Shown here piece by piece: positions 43,001 through 51,155 of a DNA stretch of 64,000 nucleotides. Origin of the DNA: Pseudomonadota bacterium (GTDB lineage: Bacteria; Myxococcota_A; UBA796; CAJQPC01). A program made the translations under genes and the position numbers. Position 1 is the first letter of the stretch. The number at the start of each line of letters is the position of its first letter. The notes under the pieces are model-generated. The model searched no databases. It was not told the DNA's origin and worked only from the letters and a program-made list of their open reading frames with translations. The stretch lies in the NCBI GenBank assembly GCA_024228935.1, contig JAAESX010000080.1, positions 84,184-148,183 on the forward strand, written 5' to 3'.

Positions 43001-44320
43001 CTACTCTTCGCAGGCGTACTCGGTCACGCTCAGCGACTTGATGAGGTGCTCGTTCGTGAGCGAGCCGGTGCCGGCGGTGAAGCCGACGTAGGCGGGGAAG
43101 GAGGACACCGAGACCGCCTGGTCGATGTACGCGACGCCGTCGATCGACACGGTCAGGTGTCCGCTGTCCAGGTCCGCCTCGAACGTGTGCCAGCCGGTGT
43201 CCTCCATCTCGGGGAGGACCGCCCAGGCCTGGGGGTTCGCGACGTCGCCGTCCAGCGACATGGCGACGTGGTCCTGGGCCGTCGGGTCGTGGCCGTTCTG
43301 GTAGGTGTCGACCTCGACGCTCCAGCCGGGCAGGCCGGGACCACCGCCGTCGCACTCGCTGTGGCTGCCGTACCCGATGCAGCCGCCGGCATTGCCCAGG
43401 AACGAGGTCATGCGCGAGGTGTCGATGACCGTCATGGCCAGGCCGTCGGCGCCCGAGCCGTTGCCGATGAAGAACTCGAACCGGATGCTGATGCTGCTGC
43501 CATCCAGCGAGGTCGCGGTCTGGAACGCGCTGCCGAGCTGGCTGGTCGTGGCCGGGGTCAGCTCGACCCACGAGTTGCTGCCGTCCCAGCTCGCCGTGCC
43601 CGAGAAGCTCCAGGTGCTGATGTCCAGCTCGTCGGCCTCGTAGCCGGCCTGCTGGCAGACCTCGGCGCTGTCGAACTCGACGAGTCCGCAGGTGTCGACG
43701 ACCGAGACGCTCACCGTCTGCAGCCCCGGGTCCCGGTTCTCCGCGGCCCAGAGGACCGACGCCGTGCCCGAGGAGTCCGGCGTGACGGTCCCGATCGAGC
43801 CTGTCAGATCCGAGCTGAACTCGACCTGCATCTGTTCGGGCAGGTCCTGGCCGTCGCTGACGAGCGCGACCAGCTCGACCGCGGCCTGCTCGGCGATGAT
43901 CTCGTCCACGGCCGGCTCGACGAGCTCGACCCAGGGCGAGGTGTCCGCGGCGGCCTGCAAGGGGATCCGGAGCTCGCCGTCGGGGTCGTTGCTCTGGATC
44001 ACCAGGTCGGCGGTTCCGTCCGTCCCCGAGATCACGATGTCCGTGCTCTCGCCCACGGCGATGGTGAGGGGGACGTCGGCCTGGACCACCTCCCAGCCGT
44101 CGCCGTCGATCGACACGGCGTCCACGACCAGCTCGGCTTCGCCCACGTTGGACAGCATCACGACCTCGAGCTGTTCCTCGCAGACGACCGAGGCGATCGT
44201 CGTCGGGTCGGTCTCGAGCTGGGCGAACAGCTCGACCAGGCCGCTGTCCCCGAGCGGCTCGGGGACGTTCGCCGACGGCTTCAGGTCGTACTCCGAGCAC
44301 GCGAGCAACAGCAGGAACAC
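43001..44320 (-). CDS. Lipoprotein with legume-lectin-like beta-sandwich domain
   Basis: 439 residues from GTG 44320 (GGAGG ribosome site four bases upstream); the signal VFLLLLAC is minimal. Residues about 25-220 contain Ig/ASH-like strands ('VMLSNVGEAELVVDAV', 'VIQSNDPDGELRIPL'). The C-terminal part (about 230-430) resembles an L-type lectin/concanavalin domain: 'ADGLAMTVIDTSRM', 'GLPGWSVEVDTYQNGHDPTA', and 'DHVAMSLDG', which fit the metal and carbohydrate sites of legume lectins. Probably a surface glycan-binding lipoprotein. Ligand unknown. Confidence 0.8.
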   Translation of the reverse strand: MFLLLLACSEYDLKPSANVPEPLGDSGLVELFAQLETDPTTIASVVCEEQLEVVMLSNVGEAELVVDAVSIDGDGWEVVQADVPLTIAVGESTDIVISGTDGTADLVIQSNDPDGELRIPLQAAADTSPWVELVEPAVDEIIAEQAAVELVALVSDGQDLPEQMQVEFSSDLTGSIGTVTPDSSGTASVLWAAENRDPGLQTVSVSVVDTCGLVEFDSAEVCQQAGYEADELDISTWSFSGTASWDGSNSWVELTPATTSQLGSAFQTATSLDGSSISIRFEFFIGNGSGADGLAMTVIDTSRMTSFLGNAGGCIGYGSHSECDGGGPGLPGWSVEVDTYQNGHDPTAQDHVAMSLDGDVANPQAWAVLPEMEDTGWHTFEADLDSGHLTVSIDGVAYIDQAVSVSSFPAYVGFTAGTGSLTNEHLIKSLSVTEYACEE

Positions 44321-44378
44321 AAGACCTCCGGGGCGCGAACGATAGCCGGAGGGAGGGGTCGGTGGATACAGTGCAGAG

Positions 44379-45200
44379 GTGCTCCTCTGTTGGCTCGGAC
44401 TGACCCTCGCCGCCGATCTGCCCCCCGCGGCCGATCTGGATGAGGACGACACGCGCGTGGGCGACGAGATCCAGCGCGACAGCTACGGCTCTCAGCCCGC
44501 CCTCGAGATCATCGTCACGGACGAACGCATCGTGCAGGAGGCGCGCAAGCAGGTCGAGGAACAGCTCGTGGACATGGGGTACACGAAGTCGCGTCGGCGC
44601 GACGATCGGACGGTCTACCTGCACGAGACCGGCTGGCGGAACAAGGTCATCATCCACGACGACGGCTGGATGTACATGCGCAAGCGACCGCCGCACATCA
44701 AGAAGCCGAATGTGCCCGGAGCCTGGTGGGACGGCGTGCCGGTGGTCGAGTGGGCGCCGTGCCTGCTGAACCCGTTCGCCTGTGTCTCTGCCGGGACCGT
44801 GGCGGTTCGACCGAAGCTCTCCGAGCAGGACAAGGAACGCGTCGTCGAGACGGCCGGCCGGGACGTCGTCGAGTTCGCGGACGCCATCGCCGGACGCGAG
44901 CTGGCGATCAAGATCTTCGAGGTCATCCCCGAGCGGCTCGACGCCATCTGGTACGAGGGCGTCGATCCCGAGGGGGACGTGCCCTACACGAGCCCCGAGG
45001 ACCGGCGCCGCGCGATCCTGGAGCTCTGGATCAGTCGGACCGACAACGAGTACGGCGACGCCGTCCGTGTGGCGGTCGAACAGTACATGCTCTACGAGAT
45101 CCAGACCTCGTCGAACCCGTACACCCCCGAGGAGATCGCGTGGGCCAACGCCACCCGGCGCTGCCAGCGCGAGCTCACCCTCGAAGAGTCCCCCTGGTAG
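44379..45200 (+). CDS. Exported protein of unknown function
   Basis: 273 residues from GTG 44379. The short signal VLLCWLGLTLAADLPP has an Ala-rich cleavage region; a Cys at residue 4 is probably not a lipobox. The mature protein is acidic and helical ('RIVQEARKQVEEQLVDMGYT', 'AIKIFEVIPERLDAIW') with a strand-like 'GWMYMRKRPPHIKKPNVPGAWW' and 'EWAPCLLNPFACVSAGTV' in the middle. No family was recognised. Its stop lies five bases before the next start, suggesting an operon of three plus-strand genes. Confidence 0.72.
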   Translation: MLLCWLGLTLAADLPPAADLDEDDTRVGDEIQRDSYGSQPALEIIVTDERIVQEARKQVEEQLVDMGYTKSRRRDDRTVYLHETGWRNKVIIHDDGWMYMRKRPPHIKKPNVPGAWWDGVPVVEWAPCLLNPFACVSAGTVAVRPKLSEQDKERVVETAGRDVVEFADAIAGRELAIKIFEVIPERLDAIWYEGVDPEGDVPYTSPEDRRRAILELWISRTDNEYGDAVRVAVEQYMLYEIQTSSNPYTPEEIAWANATRRCQRELTLEESPW

Positions 45201-45205
45201 GTCCC

Positions 45206-45730
45206 ATGACAGCGCCCGTAGCCACGTTCGACGTCGACAACGACAAGGTCCAGTCGCTTCGCAGCAAGATGCTCAACCCGGTCATGCTGTCCGGGTACAT
45301 GCTGGCCAAGCTGCCGCTCGCCTTGATGGCCGGGCTGCGCATCACGTCGTTCGATGCAGACCACTCCAGCGTGTCCGTGCCGTACGGCTGGCGGTCGCAG
45401 AACCCCTTCCGTTCCACGTACTTCGCGGCGCTCAGCATGGCGGCGGAGATGTCGACCGGAGCGCTCGGGCTGGCCGTGGTCGAGGCCGCGCCGGACCCCG
45501 TGTCGATGCTCATCACGGGCATGACGGGCGAGTTCACCAAGAAGGCCACGGACGTCACCACGTTCACCTGCCGGGACGGCCGCGCGATGGCCGAGGCGGT
45601 CGCGCGGACCCTGTCGGACGGCAAGTCGGTCCAGGTGGTCGCCGAGACCATCGGGACGAACCAGGCCGGCGTCGAGGTCGCCCGGTTCACGTTCACGTGG
45701 AGCTTCAAGAAGAAGCGTCGCCGGAGCTGA
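45206..45730 (+). CDS. DUF4442 hotdog-fold thioesterase-like protein
   Basis: 174 residues, cytoplasmic. It fits DUF4442 (YiiD/PaaI-like hotdog) proteins: 'LPLALMAGLRITSFDADHSSV', 'NPFRSTYFAALSMAAEMSTG', and 'GEFTKKATDVTTFTC'. Such proteins are predicted acyl-CoA thioesterases but lack a defined substrate. The Asn/Glu pattern near 'STYFAALSMAAEM' matches the long hotdog helix that carries the catalytic acid. It ends with a basic tail KKKRRRS. Confidence 0.8.
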   Translation: MTAPVATFDVDNDKVQSLRSKMLNPVMLSGYMLAKLPLALMAGLRITSFDADHSSVSVPYGWRSQNPFRSTYFAALSMAAEMSTGALGLAVVEAAPDPVSMLITGMTGEFTKKATDVTTFTCRDGRAMAEAVARTLSDGKSVQVVAETIGTNQAGVEVARFTFTWSFKKKRRRS

Positions 45731-45739
45731 CCTCCGTGA

Positions 45740-45761
45740 CAGGTTCGTGCAGATGAACCTG
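45740..45761 (+). terminator. Hairpin after the DUF4442 gene
   Basis: CAGGTTC (45740-45746) and GAACCTG (45755-45761) form a perfect 7-bp stem with an 8-base loop, ten bases after the DUF4442 stop. An outer CCTC/GAGG pairing could extend it. There is no T-run, so it is either a factor-dependent terminator, an RNA-stability hairpin or an operator dyad in the 124-bp gap before the next gene. Confidence 0.4.
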
Positions 45762-45854
45762 AGGTGAAAGATCGTCGGGGGTGTGGGCGTACCGGGAGGG
45801 AACCGCGCGCGCGGGTGCGCTGTCGTTCCTCGTACACCTCAGCCGGACCTCGTC

Positions 45855-46448
45855 ATGGCCCTCGACGCCATCCGCCGCCTTCGCAACGCCCAGACCAAGG
45901 ACCGGCAGGTCGTCTTCGAGAGCGGCGTGCCGGACGCGGACATCCTGGACCGGCACTTCCTGGTCCCGAAGTCCAAGGACCTGCAGAAGGCCGCCAGCGC
46001 GTGGATGGCCCTGTCGTTCTTCCTCGCCTACGCGGCTCTGCCGTTCGGCGCCGAGCTGACCGGGCTGTTCCCGGGCCTCCTCGCCGGGTTCTGGGCTGGG
46101 GCCAAGGGGTACGCCTTCATCACGGCGGCCATCGTCCTGGGCATCCACTGGGGCAAGCCCAAGGTCCGCATCCCGCGTGGCGAAGGCAGCATCCCGAGCG
46201 ACCCGTTCGTCATGGCCACGGCCGGCAGCCTGATCACCTGGGCCGTGCTGCACAACGTGCTCGTCGGGCTCACGCCGTTCTCGATGATGACGGGCGGCGA
46301 GCTGCTGTCGCTCGGCTTCATCAACGTCGTCGAGTCCGGGATGATCGGTCTCATGCTGGGGAGCTTCGTGCGTGGACGCGTGAAGGCGTTCGCCCTGGCC
46401 GCGGCGTTCCAGGCGGTGCTGACCGGCCTGTTCCTGTACTTCGTCTAG
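45855..46448 (+). CDS. Integral membrane protein of unknown function
   Basis: 197 residues from ATG 45855. A cytoplasmic N-terminus of about 50 residues ('RNAQTKDRQVVFESGVPDAD') precedes four to five hydrophobic helices ('ALSFFLAYAALPFGAEL', 'LGFINVVESGMIGLMLG', 'FALAAAFQAVLTGLFLYFV'). No family recognised. The upstream 124 bp carry a hairpin and weak ribosome-site sequence, so it may have its own promoter. It converges with the small lipoprotein gene at 46455. Confidence 0.7.
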   Translation: MALDAIRRLRNAQTKDRQVVFESGVPDADILDRHFLVPKSKDLQKAASAWMALSFFLAYAALPFGAELTGLFPGLLAGFWAGAKGYAFITAAIVLGIHWGKPKVRIPRGEGSIPSDPFVMATAGSLITWAVLHNVLVGLTPFSMMTGGELLSLGFINVVESGMIGLMLGSFVRGRVKAFALAAAFQAVLTGLFLYFV

Positions 46449-46454
46449 GCCGCC

Positions 46455-46853
46455 CTACAGCGCCAGCGTCAGCGACACCCAGTCCGCGCCGTTGCAGTCG
46501 TCGTCCGGGGCCCGGTCGGCCAGGGCGGCGTCCTCGGCGGTCTCGGCGGTCTCGGTCGACCGGCAGACGAACCACTGGCCGCCATCCGAGCGCCAGTCGT
46601 AGCGGCTGTACGTCCCGGCGACGTCCGAGGTGTGGTCGTTCTCGGCAGTCAACATGTTGGAACTGTTGGAGAACTCGACGATCGTGTCGGTCCGGTCGTC
46701 CGTCCGCCAGCTCGTCGAGGAGACCACGACCACCGCGCCGTCGCTGGCCAGGTAGTCGCCGATGATCTCGAGCACGGGCGAGGTGTCGACCGGCTCGACG
46801 AAGCCGGAGTCGGTCGGGGTCGCTTCCCAACAGGCGAGCAGGAGGAGTGTCAT
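46455..46853 (-). CDS. Small lipoprotein
   Basis: 132 residues. ATG 46853 overlaps the upstream stop (ATGA). The signal is MTLLLLAC, followed by a Thr/Pro/Asp linker 'WEATPTDSGFVEPVDTSP'. The mature domain alternates strands ('VLEIIGDYLASDGAVVVVSS') with one Cys and a terminal CNGADWVSLTLAL. No family recognised. It is coupled to the DUF2779 gene, but a functional link is unproven. Confidence 0.72.
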   Translation of the reverse strand: MTLLLLACWEATPTDSGFVEPVDTSPVLEIIGDYLASDGAVVVVSSTSWRTDDRTDTIVEFSNSSNMLTAENDHTSDVAGTYSRYDWRSDGGQWFVCRSTETAETAEDAALADRAPDDDCNGADWVSLTLAL

Positions 46854-48220
46854 GCCTCGGAACCTACCGCGCCCAGCACGGCCTCCCGCACCTGGACCAG
46901 CGCCATCGTGTCCATCGCGCAGTAGGCGAGCAGGTCGCGGCGGAGTTCCTTCTGGCGCTCGGGGGGGGTGGCCGGGTCGACCAGCTCGTCGTAGGCGAGC
47001 GCCGCCTCTCCTCCACCGACCAGACCCAGCTCGTCGTAGCCCTGGCCGGGGCACAGCACCGGGAGCACCTGCTTCAGGCTGAAGCCGTGGAAGCCGGGGT
47101 GCACGTACTTGCGGCGCAGGAGCGGCAGCAGGTCGACCAGCCGCCCGCGGGCTTCCAGGAGGCCCGGCTCGAAGTGACCCAGGAGCCCCAGGGCGCGCCC
47201 CTCGAACTCGCCGAAGACGACGATGGGGCCGTCCGTACCCAGAGCCTCGAGGAGCCTCTCCGCCAGCTTGGCCCGTGGATCGGAGCTGTCACCCAGGAAC
47301 GCGCGGTGCTCGAGTTCGCCGTCCCGCAGCGTGTGCAGGGACCACTGGACGAGGACCGGGTCGTACGGGGCGAGGCCGCGGCTCGGGGGGATGGCCGGCG
47401 CCCAGGCCTCGAAGTCGAGGAAGTGCATGACGCCGTCGTGCGCCAGATCCTCGGCGACCGTCTCGTCGATCACCGGGACCCCGGTCCGCAGGGCGCGCAG
47501 CATGCGGGACTGGAGGCCGGTCAGGGGCAGGTCGTCCGGGATGTCCTCCCACGCCGTGATGCCGCGGGCGTGCAGGGCCTCGTGCAGTCGACCGCCGCGG
47601 GGGAGCCGTCGGACGCTGTCGTTCTGGCGCCCGGCGCCGCAGTGGCGGACGTGGGGGCACCGGCGAGGTCGGCTGCAGTGGGGGCCCGGCGAGATGTCGG
47701 GCTCGTCGGTGTCCAGGGGCCCGAGACCGTTCAGGAAGTCCTGGAGTCCCGGGATGCGCTGTTCGACCTCGAGCGTGCGGTCGTCGCGTCGCATGAGTCG
47801 ATGCACATCGAGCACCTCGTCCCGACGCTGTCGGCGGTCGAGGCGCCAGAGCTCCACCTGCCGGACCGCGACGCCGGCGGCGCGCAACACCAGCGTCTGG
47901 AGCGCCAGGTCGTCGACGTGCCAGGGCTTCCGTCGGGTGCTGGCCCGGAACCGGCGCAGACCCCAGCCGCCGTCTGGGAGCGGCTCGAGCAGGTCGGCTC
48001 GCACGGTGACGCCCAGCGCGGTGACCGTGGCATCGGCGACCGCCACCCTCCTGTCCTGCCAGCCGTCGGTGGCCCGGTCCACGCCCGCCTGCAGCGCGGC
48101 CCGGATGGACCGTGCGTTCCGCGACGCGGCGCGGGAGGCCGTCGAGCGGCTCTTCTCGCGGGACTCGAGCCAGCGGCGGCGCGCGCACTGGGCGGCCGAG
48201 AGGACCTCGCCAGGAGTCAC
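46850..48220 (-). CDS. DUF2779 protein with degenerate Cas4-like nuclease N-terminus
   Basis: 456 residues from GTG 48220. The N-terminal half resembles PD-(D/E)xK nucleases of the Cas4/RecB type: 'AQCARRRW', 'VRADLLEPLPDGGWGL', and 'HVDDLALQTLVLRAAG', and later Cys residues in 'HCSRPRRCPHVRHC' that could hold an iron-sulfur cluster. But the E-x-K motif is replaced by R-x-R (RRFRAS). The C-terminal DUF2779 has RNase-H-like DEDD exonuclease residues: 'FLDFEAW', 'VFGEFEGRAL', 'VDLLPLLRRKYVHPGFHGFS', and 'YCAMDTMA'. It was presumably a DNA repair or defence nuclease. No cas genes are nearby. Confidence 0.82.
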   Translation of the reverse strand: MTPGEVLSAAQCARRRWLESREKSRSTASRAASRNARSIRAALQAGVDRATDGWQDRRVAVADATVTALGVTVRADLLEPLPDGGWGLRRFRASTRRKPWHVDDLALQTLVLRAAGVAVRQVELWRLDRRQRRDEVLDVHRLMRRDDRTLEVEQRIPGLQDFLNGLGPLDTDEPDISPGPHCSRPRRCPHVRHCGAGRQNDSVRRLPRGGRLHEALHARGITAWEDIPDDLPLTGLQSRMLRALRTGVPVIDETVAEDLAHDGVMHFLDFEAWAPAIPPSRGLAPYDPVLVQWSLHTLRDGELEHRAFLGDSSDPRAKLAERLLEALGTDGPIVVFGEFEGRALGLLGHFEPGLLEARGRLVDLLPLLRRKYVHPGFHGFSLKQVLPVLCPGQGYDELGLVGGGEAALAYDELVDPATPPERQKELRRDLLAYCAMDTMALVQVREAVLGAVGSEA

Positions 48221-48221
48221 C

Positions 48222-49439
48222 CTAGTAGGTGTAGTAGAAGAGCAGGAAGCACATCTCTTCGTCCGTGCCCTCGCCGAAGCTGACGGTCTCGGTGCCGGCG
48301 GAGTTGTCCCAGGTGCACTCGAACTTCAGCCGGTCGCCTTCCTTGAGGTCGACGGGCTCCTCGAACATGTACGTCATCTGGTGGTCGAAGTCGTAGCGAC
48401 CGTCCAGCACGCAGATCTCGGTGTCGTCCGAGGCGACCCAGGACCGGAAGTGGCTGCCCAGCAGGTGCATGTGCGGGAAGGCGCCCAGGATCTCGATGTC
48501 GGTGCCGAACGTGTTCTTCAGGCCGTCGGTGGCGGTGGCGGCGCCGTCCCCGGGCGCGATCTGGAAGTCGGTCGGCCCGAAGGCGCCCATCTCGACCACC
48601 TGGTCCACGCTGTCCGTCGTCCGGAACCTGTAGGTCGACAGGTCGGTGTAGGTCTCGGCCGGGTCGCCGAAGTAGTGCATCTGAAGCACGATCTGCTGGT
48701 CGGGCTCGACCTTGTATCCCTGGCCCTCGGCGAACTCGACGGGCTCCATGCCGGGCGTCCAGGCGTGGATGAGGAGCCAGTCGGACTCGACGACCGGGTT
48801 GCTGCACTCGAACTGGGCGGTCGCGCCGTCGGTGCCGTACTCGATGCCGGCGTTCTTGTTCTGGTCGATGGCCAGGACCATGTGGTGCACGACCTCGCGG
48901 TCGCCCAGATCGACGTCGATGCCGGTGATGTATGTGGTCTCTTCGAAGGGGTTGTCCAGGACCTGGCACCAGTACTCGTTGCCCTGATCGTTGAGCTGGA
49001 GCGTGTGAGCCTCGAACATGGGCAGGTCCGTGTCCGTGTCGGTGAGCGTGACCACCGGGATGGACAGGTCGGGGGTCTGGTCGGCCTCGTCCCCGAGCGG
49101 CGTGCCGCCATCCCCCCAGGCGACCAGCGCTGCGATCTCCTCGTCGGTGAGGTTCATCCGCTCGTGCCCGGCGTAGGTCCGGCACTCGGGGTCCGAGGCG
49201 GGCAGCGGCATCTCGCCCTGGTCGACCCACCACGCGATGCGGTCACCGGCGGCGCTGGCTTCCTCGTACGAGGTCCAGTCGCCCGGGCCGACGCCCGTCC
49301 CGTCGTGGCACGCCGCGCACTTCGCGTACGAGATGGGCTCGATGTCCCGGTACCAGGTGACGTCGGTGGTGGTCGCGGAGGAGGAGTCGGGCGGCGTCGG
49401 GTCGTCAGCCCCCGTACAGGCGGCGAGCAGGAAGAGCAT
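48222..49439 (-). CDS. Lipoprotein fusing cytochrome c to a copper type II monooxygenase
   Basis: 405 residues. The signal is MLFLLAAC. Residues about 30-115 hold a cytochrome c domain with heme motif C41-AA-C44-H45 and probable axial Met77. The rest resembles copper type II ascorbate-dependent monooxygenases (PHM/DBM type): His185-His186 and His255 for one copper, His323-x-His325 and Met396 for the other, in the familiar 'VVHHMVL', 'LQMHYFG', 'FPHMHLLG' and 'DEEMCFLL' contexts. All ligands are present. Heme domains fused this way probably supply electrons in place of ascorbate. Substrate unknown. Confidence 0.88.
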   Translation of the reverse strand: MLFLLAACTGADDPTPPDSSSATTTDVTWYRDIEPISYAKCAACHDGTGVGPGDWTSYEEASAAGDRIAWWVDQGEMPLPASDPECRTYAGHERMNLTDEEIAALVAWGDGGTPLGDEADQTPDLSIPVVTLTDTDTDLPMFEAHTLQLNDQGNEYWCQVLDNPFEETTYITGIDVDLGDREVVHHMVLAIDQNKNAGIEYGTDGATAQFECSNPVVESDWLLIHAWTPGMEPVEFAEGQGYKVEPDQQIVLQMHYFGDPAETYTDLSTYRFRTTDSVDQVVEMGAFGPTDFQIAPGDGAATATDGLKNTFGTDIEILGAFPHMHLLGSHFRSWVASDDTEICVLDGRYDFDHQMTYMFEEPVDLKEGDRLKFECTWDNSAGTETVSFGEGTDEEMCFLLFYYTY

Positions 49440-49471
49440 GTCGAAGCTCTACACCGACCCGGAGCCCTCCG

Positions 49472-50263
49472 CTACGAGAACCCAGCCGGATCCTGGACGA
49501 GCACCGTGAGGTCCTCGAGCGCCAGCGCGCAGGCGAGCCCGTCCTCGACGCGCTCGTCGAAGGTCCAGCCGACCTCGACCATGCTGCGGCCGTCGACCTC
49601 CTCGATGCGACCGATCACCGCGAAGAACGGGCAGTTGCCCCACTCGAACAGGTGGTGGTGCGCGACACCGAGCCCCACCGAGCCCAGGTTGGCGATGAAG
49701 AGCGAGCAGAACATCGGATCCGGATCGACCAGCGCCGCGGGCAGCCAGTGCCGGCGGTCGAGCCAGAAGGCCAGGGACAGGAGCCAGCCCAGGAGGAAGC
49801 CCGGGAGCATCAGGAGCAGGTCGTTCTCCTTCTCCTGGTGCAGCACCTCGCCCTTGCGAGGGGCCTCGAGCCGCTCGGCCAGCGCGGTGCAGATGTCGAC
49901 CGGGGTCGCGTCGGGCTCGACGTCGAGCGGCAGCACCACCACGGGGGCTCCGTCCTCCATCTTCTTCTTCGCCGACAGGCTGATGCGCACGCCGTCGCGT
50001 TGGAAGAACCGGCTCCCTGTGACGTAGCGGTTCATCTTGGGGCGGGCGTGGAAGAGGCGTCCGGCGGCGGCGATGAAGACGTGGAGCAGGGTCACCCGCT
50101 CGCCGGTCTCCTCGCGCGTGCGGGCCATCCAGGCCAGCGTCTCGGTGACGTCGAGCCGCTGGGTGTAGGTGACCTGCGCCGCGTGTCGGCCGGGCGTGAT
50201 GTGCGCGAGCATCCGCCGATAGCCGGGGATTTCCCGGGTGATGTCGCGGTCGCGTCGGTACAT
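49472..50263 (-). CDS. 2-oxoacid dehydrogenase acyltransferase-like (CAT-fold) protein
   Basis: 263 residues. ATG 50263 overlaps the upstream stop (TGATG). It resembles the catalytic domain of 2-oxoacid dehydrogenase E2/chloramphenicol acetyltransferase-fold proteins: 'TLLHVFIAAAGRLFHARPKMNRY', 'SLSAKKKMEDGAPVVVLPL', and the C-terminal 'LFIANLGSVGLGVAHHHLFEWG'. No lipoyl or E1-binding domain is attached. The usual HxxxDG catalytic motif reads HLFEWG, so activity is uncertain. Stand-alone members of this type occur widely in bacteria with unknown substrates. Membrane-leaning hydrophobic stretch at 'LPGFLLGWLLSLAFWL'. Confidence 0.75.
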   Translation of the reverse strand: MYRRDRDITREIPGYRRMLAHITPGRHAAQVTYTQRLDVTETLAWMARTREETGERVTLLHVFIAAAGRLFHARPKMNRYVTGSRFFQRDGVRISLSAKKKMEDGAPVVVLPLDVEPDATPVDICTALAERLEAPRKGEVLHQEKENDLLLMLPGFLLGWLLSLAFWLDRRHWLPAALVDPDPMFCSLFIANLGSVGLGVAHHHLFEWGNCPFFAVIGRIEEVDGRSMVEVGWTFDERVEDGLACALALEDLTVLVQDPAGFS

Positions 50264-51066
50264 CAGAAGAGCTCGTCGAAGGCACCGTCGACATCCCAGG
50301 GACGGGTGTCGACAGGGCCGGGGTCCTCGACCACGTAGCGCTTGTCGGGGGCGCCGCGCTCGGCGAAGTGCGAGTCCGAGGCGACACCGACGTCGGGTCC
50401 GGCCGGTGCTGCGTGCTGGATCAGTCCCACTGCGCGCACGTCCAGCAGGGGCCCGGGGTTCACCACGGCGACCCGCGCCTGACCGACGCTGGCGACCGCC
50501 GGCAGCGCGAACGTGCTCCCCGGGCTGCTCGGGGCGGGGTCGACGTGCCCGCCTGCGTGGGCGGCGCCCCAGGACCAGACGCGCTCCCAGTCCGTGGCGA
50601 ACACCGGCGCGGCCAGCGGCAGGCAGAGGCGGAACTTGTGGTGTTGGGGCCGGTGGGACCAGGTCGTGTGCACGATGTGGTACCAGCTGGCCCAGGCATG
50701 GCGCGCTTCGGGGAACGGGGTGCCGTCGTCGTAGTCGAGCACCAGGCACGAGAGTGACAGCACGTTCGCGCTCTCTCGGCGGGAGTCGGGCACGTAGTGG
50801 GCGGGTGCCCACAGCCGCAGGTCCTTCTTGTTCTGGTCGTGCGGCTGCTGCCGAAGCTTCTCGATGCGCTGGGCCACGGCCTCGGCGACGCTCCGGCCCG
50901 CGCGCTCGGCCTCACGCGCCGCCTTCTGGAGCTGGGATGCGTGGTAGCCGCCCAGGTATCGGCCTTCGGACCACGCCTTCTCCGCCGCCTCGATCCGTCG
51001 CTCGTCGCGTGCAACGTGCGACGCCAGCGCCGGCTTCAGCTCGAACCGGCAGAGCCCGCGCGCCAA
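50263..51066 (-). CDS. Primase-like (AEP-type) protein, start uncertain
   Basis: 267 residues from TTG 51066. The core 'LSCLVLDYDDGTPFPEARHAW' with a D-x-D-D motif and 'YHIVHTTWSHRPQHHKFRLC' resembles the palm of archaeo-eukaryotic-type primases found in mobile-element and phage replication proteins of myxobacteria. The reading stays open and good-quality upstream to about 51150 (for example 'LDRFALTTFKRVFDVGIHPE') but without ATG, GTG or TTG; a CTG at 51144 might be the real start, in which case the gene nearly abuts the STAS-like gene. No helicase or integrase is adjacent, so it may be domesticated. Confidence 0.6.
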   Translation of the reverse strand: MARGLCRFELKPALASHVARDERRIEAAEKAWSEGRYLGGYHASQLQKAAREAERAGRSVAEAVAQRIEKLRQQPHDQNKKDLRLWAPAHYVPDSRRESANVLSLSCLVLDYDDGTPFPEARHAWASWYHIVHTTWSHRPQHHKFRLCLPLAAPVFATDWERVWSWGAAHAGGHVDPAPSSPGSTFALPAVASVGQARVAVVNPGPLLDVRAVGLIQHAAPAGPDVGVASDSHFAERGAPDKRYVVEDPGPVDTRPWDVDGAFDELF

Positions 51067-51155
51067 CGCCTGGAGCGAGACGCTCTCCGGGTGGATGCCG
51101 ACGTCGAAGACCCGCTTGAAGGTCGTGAGCGCAAACCGATCCAGCGGACCGGAGC

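Noticed and set aside
46850..48220. Cas4 belonging to a CRISPR system
   Set aside because: The domain order is that of DUF2779, the nuclease motif is altered, and there are no cas neighbours.
47223..50027. A 934-residue plus-strand frame opposite the DUF2779 and cytochrome genes
   Set aside because: Composition is the complement of good minus-strand genes with recognisable domains; no start context or homology.
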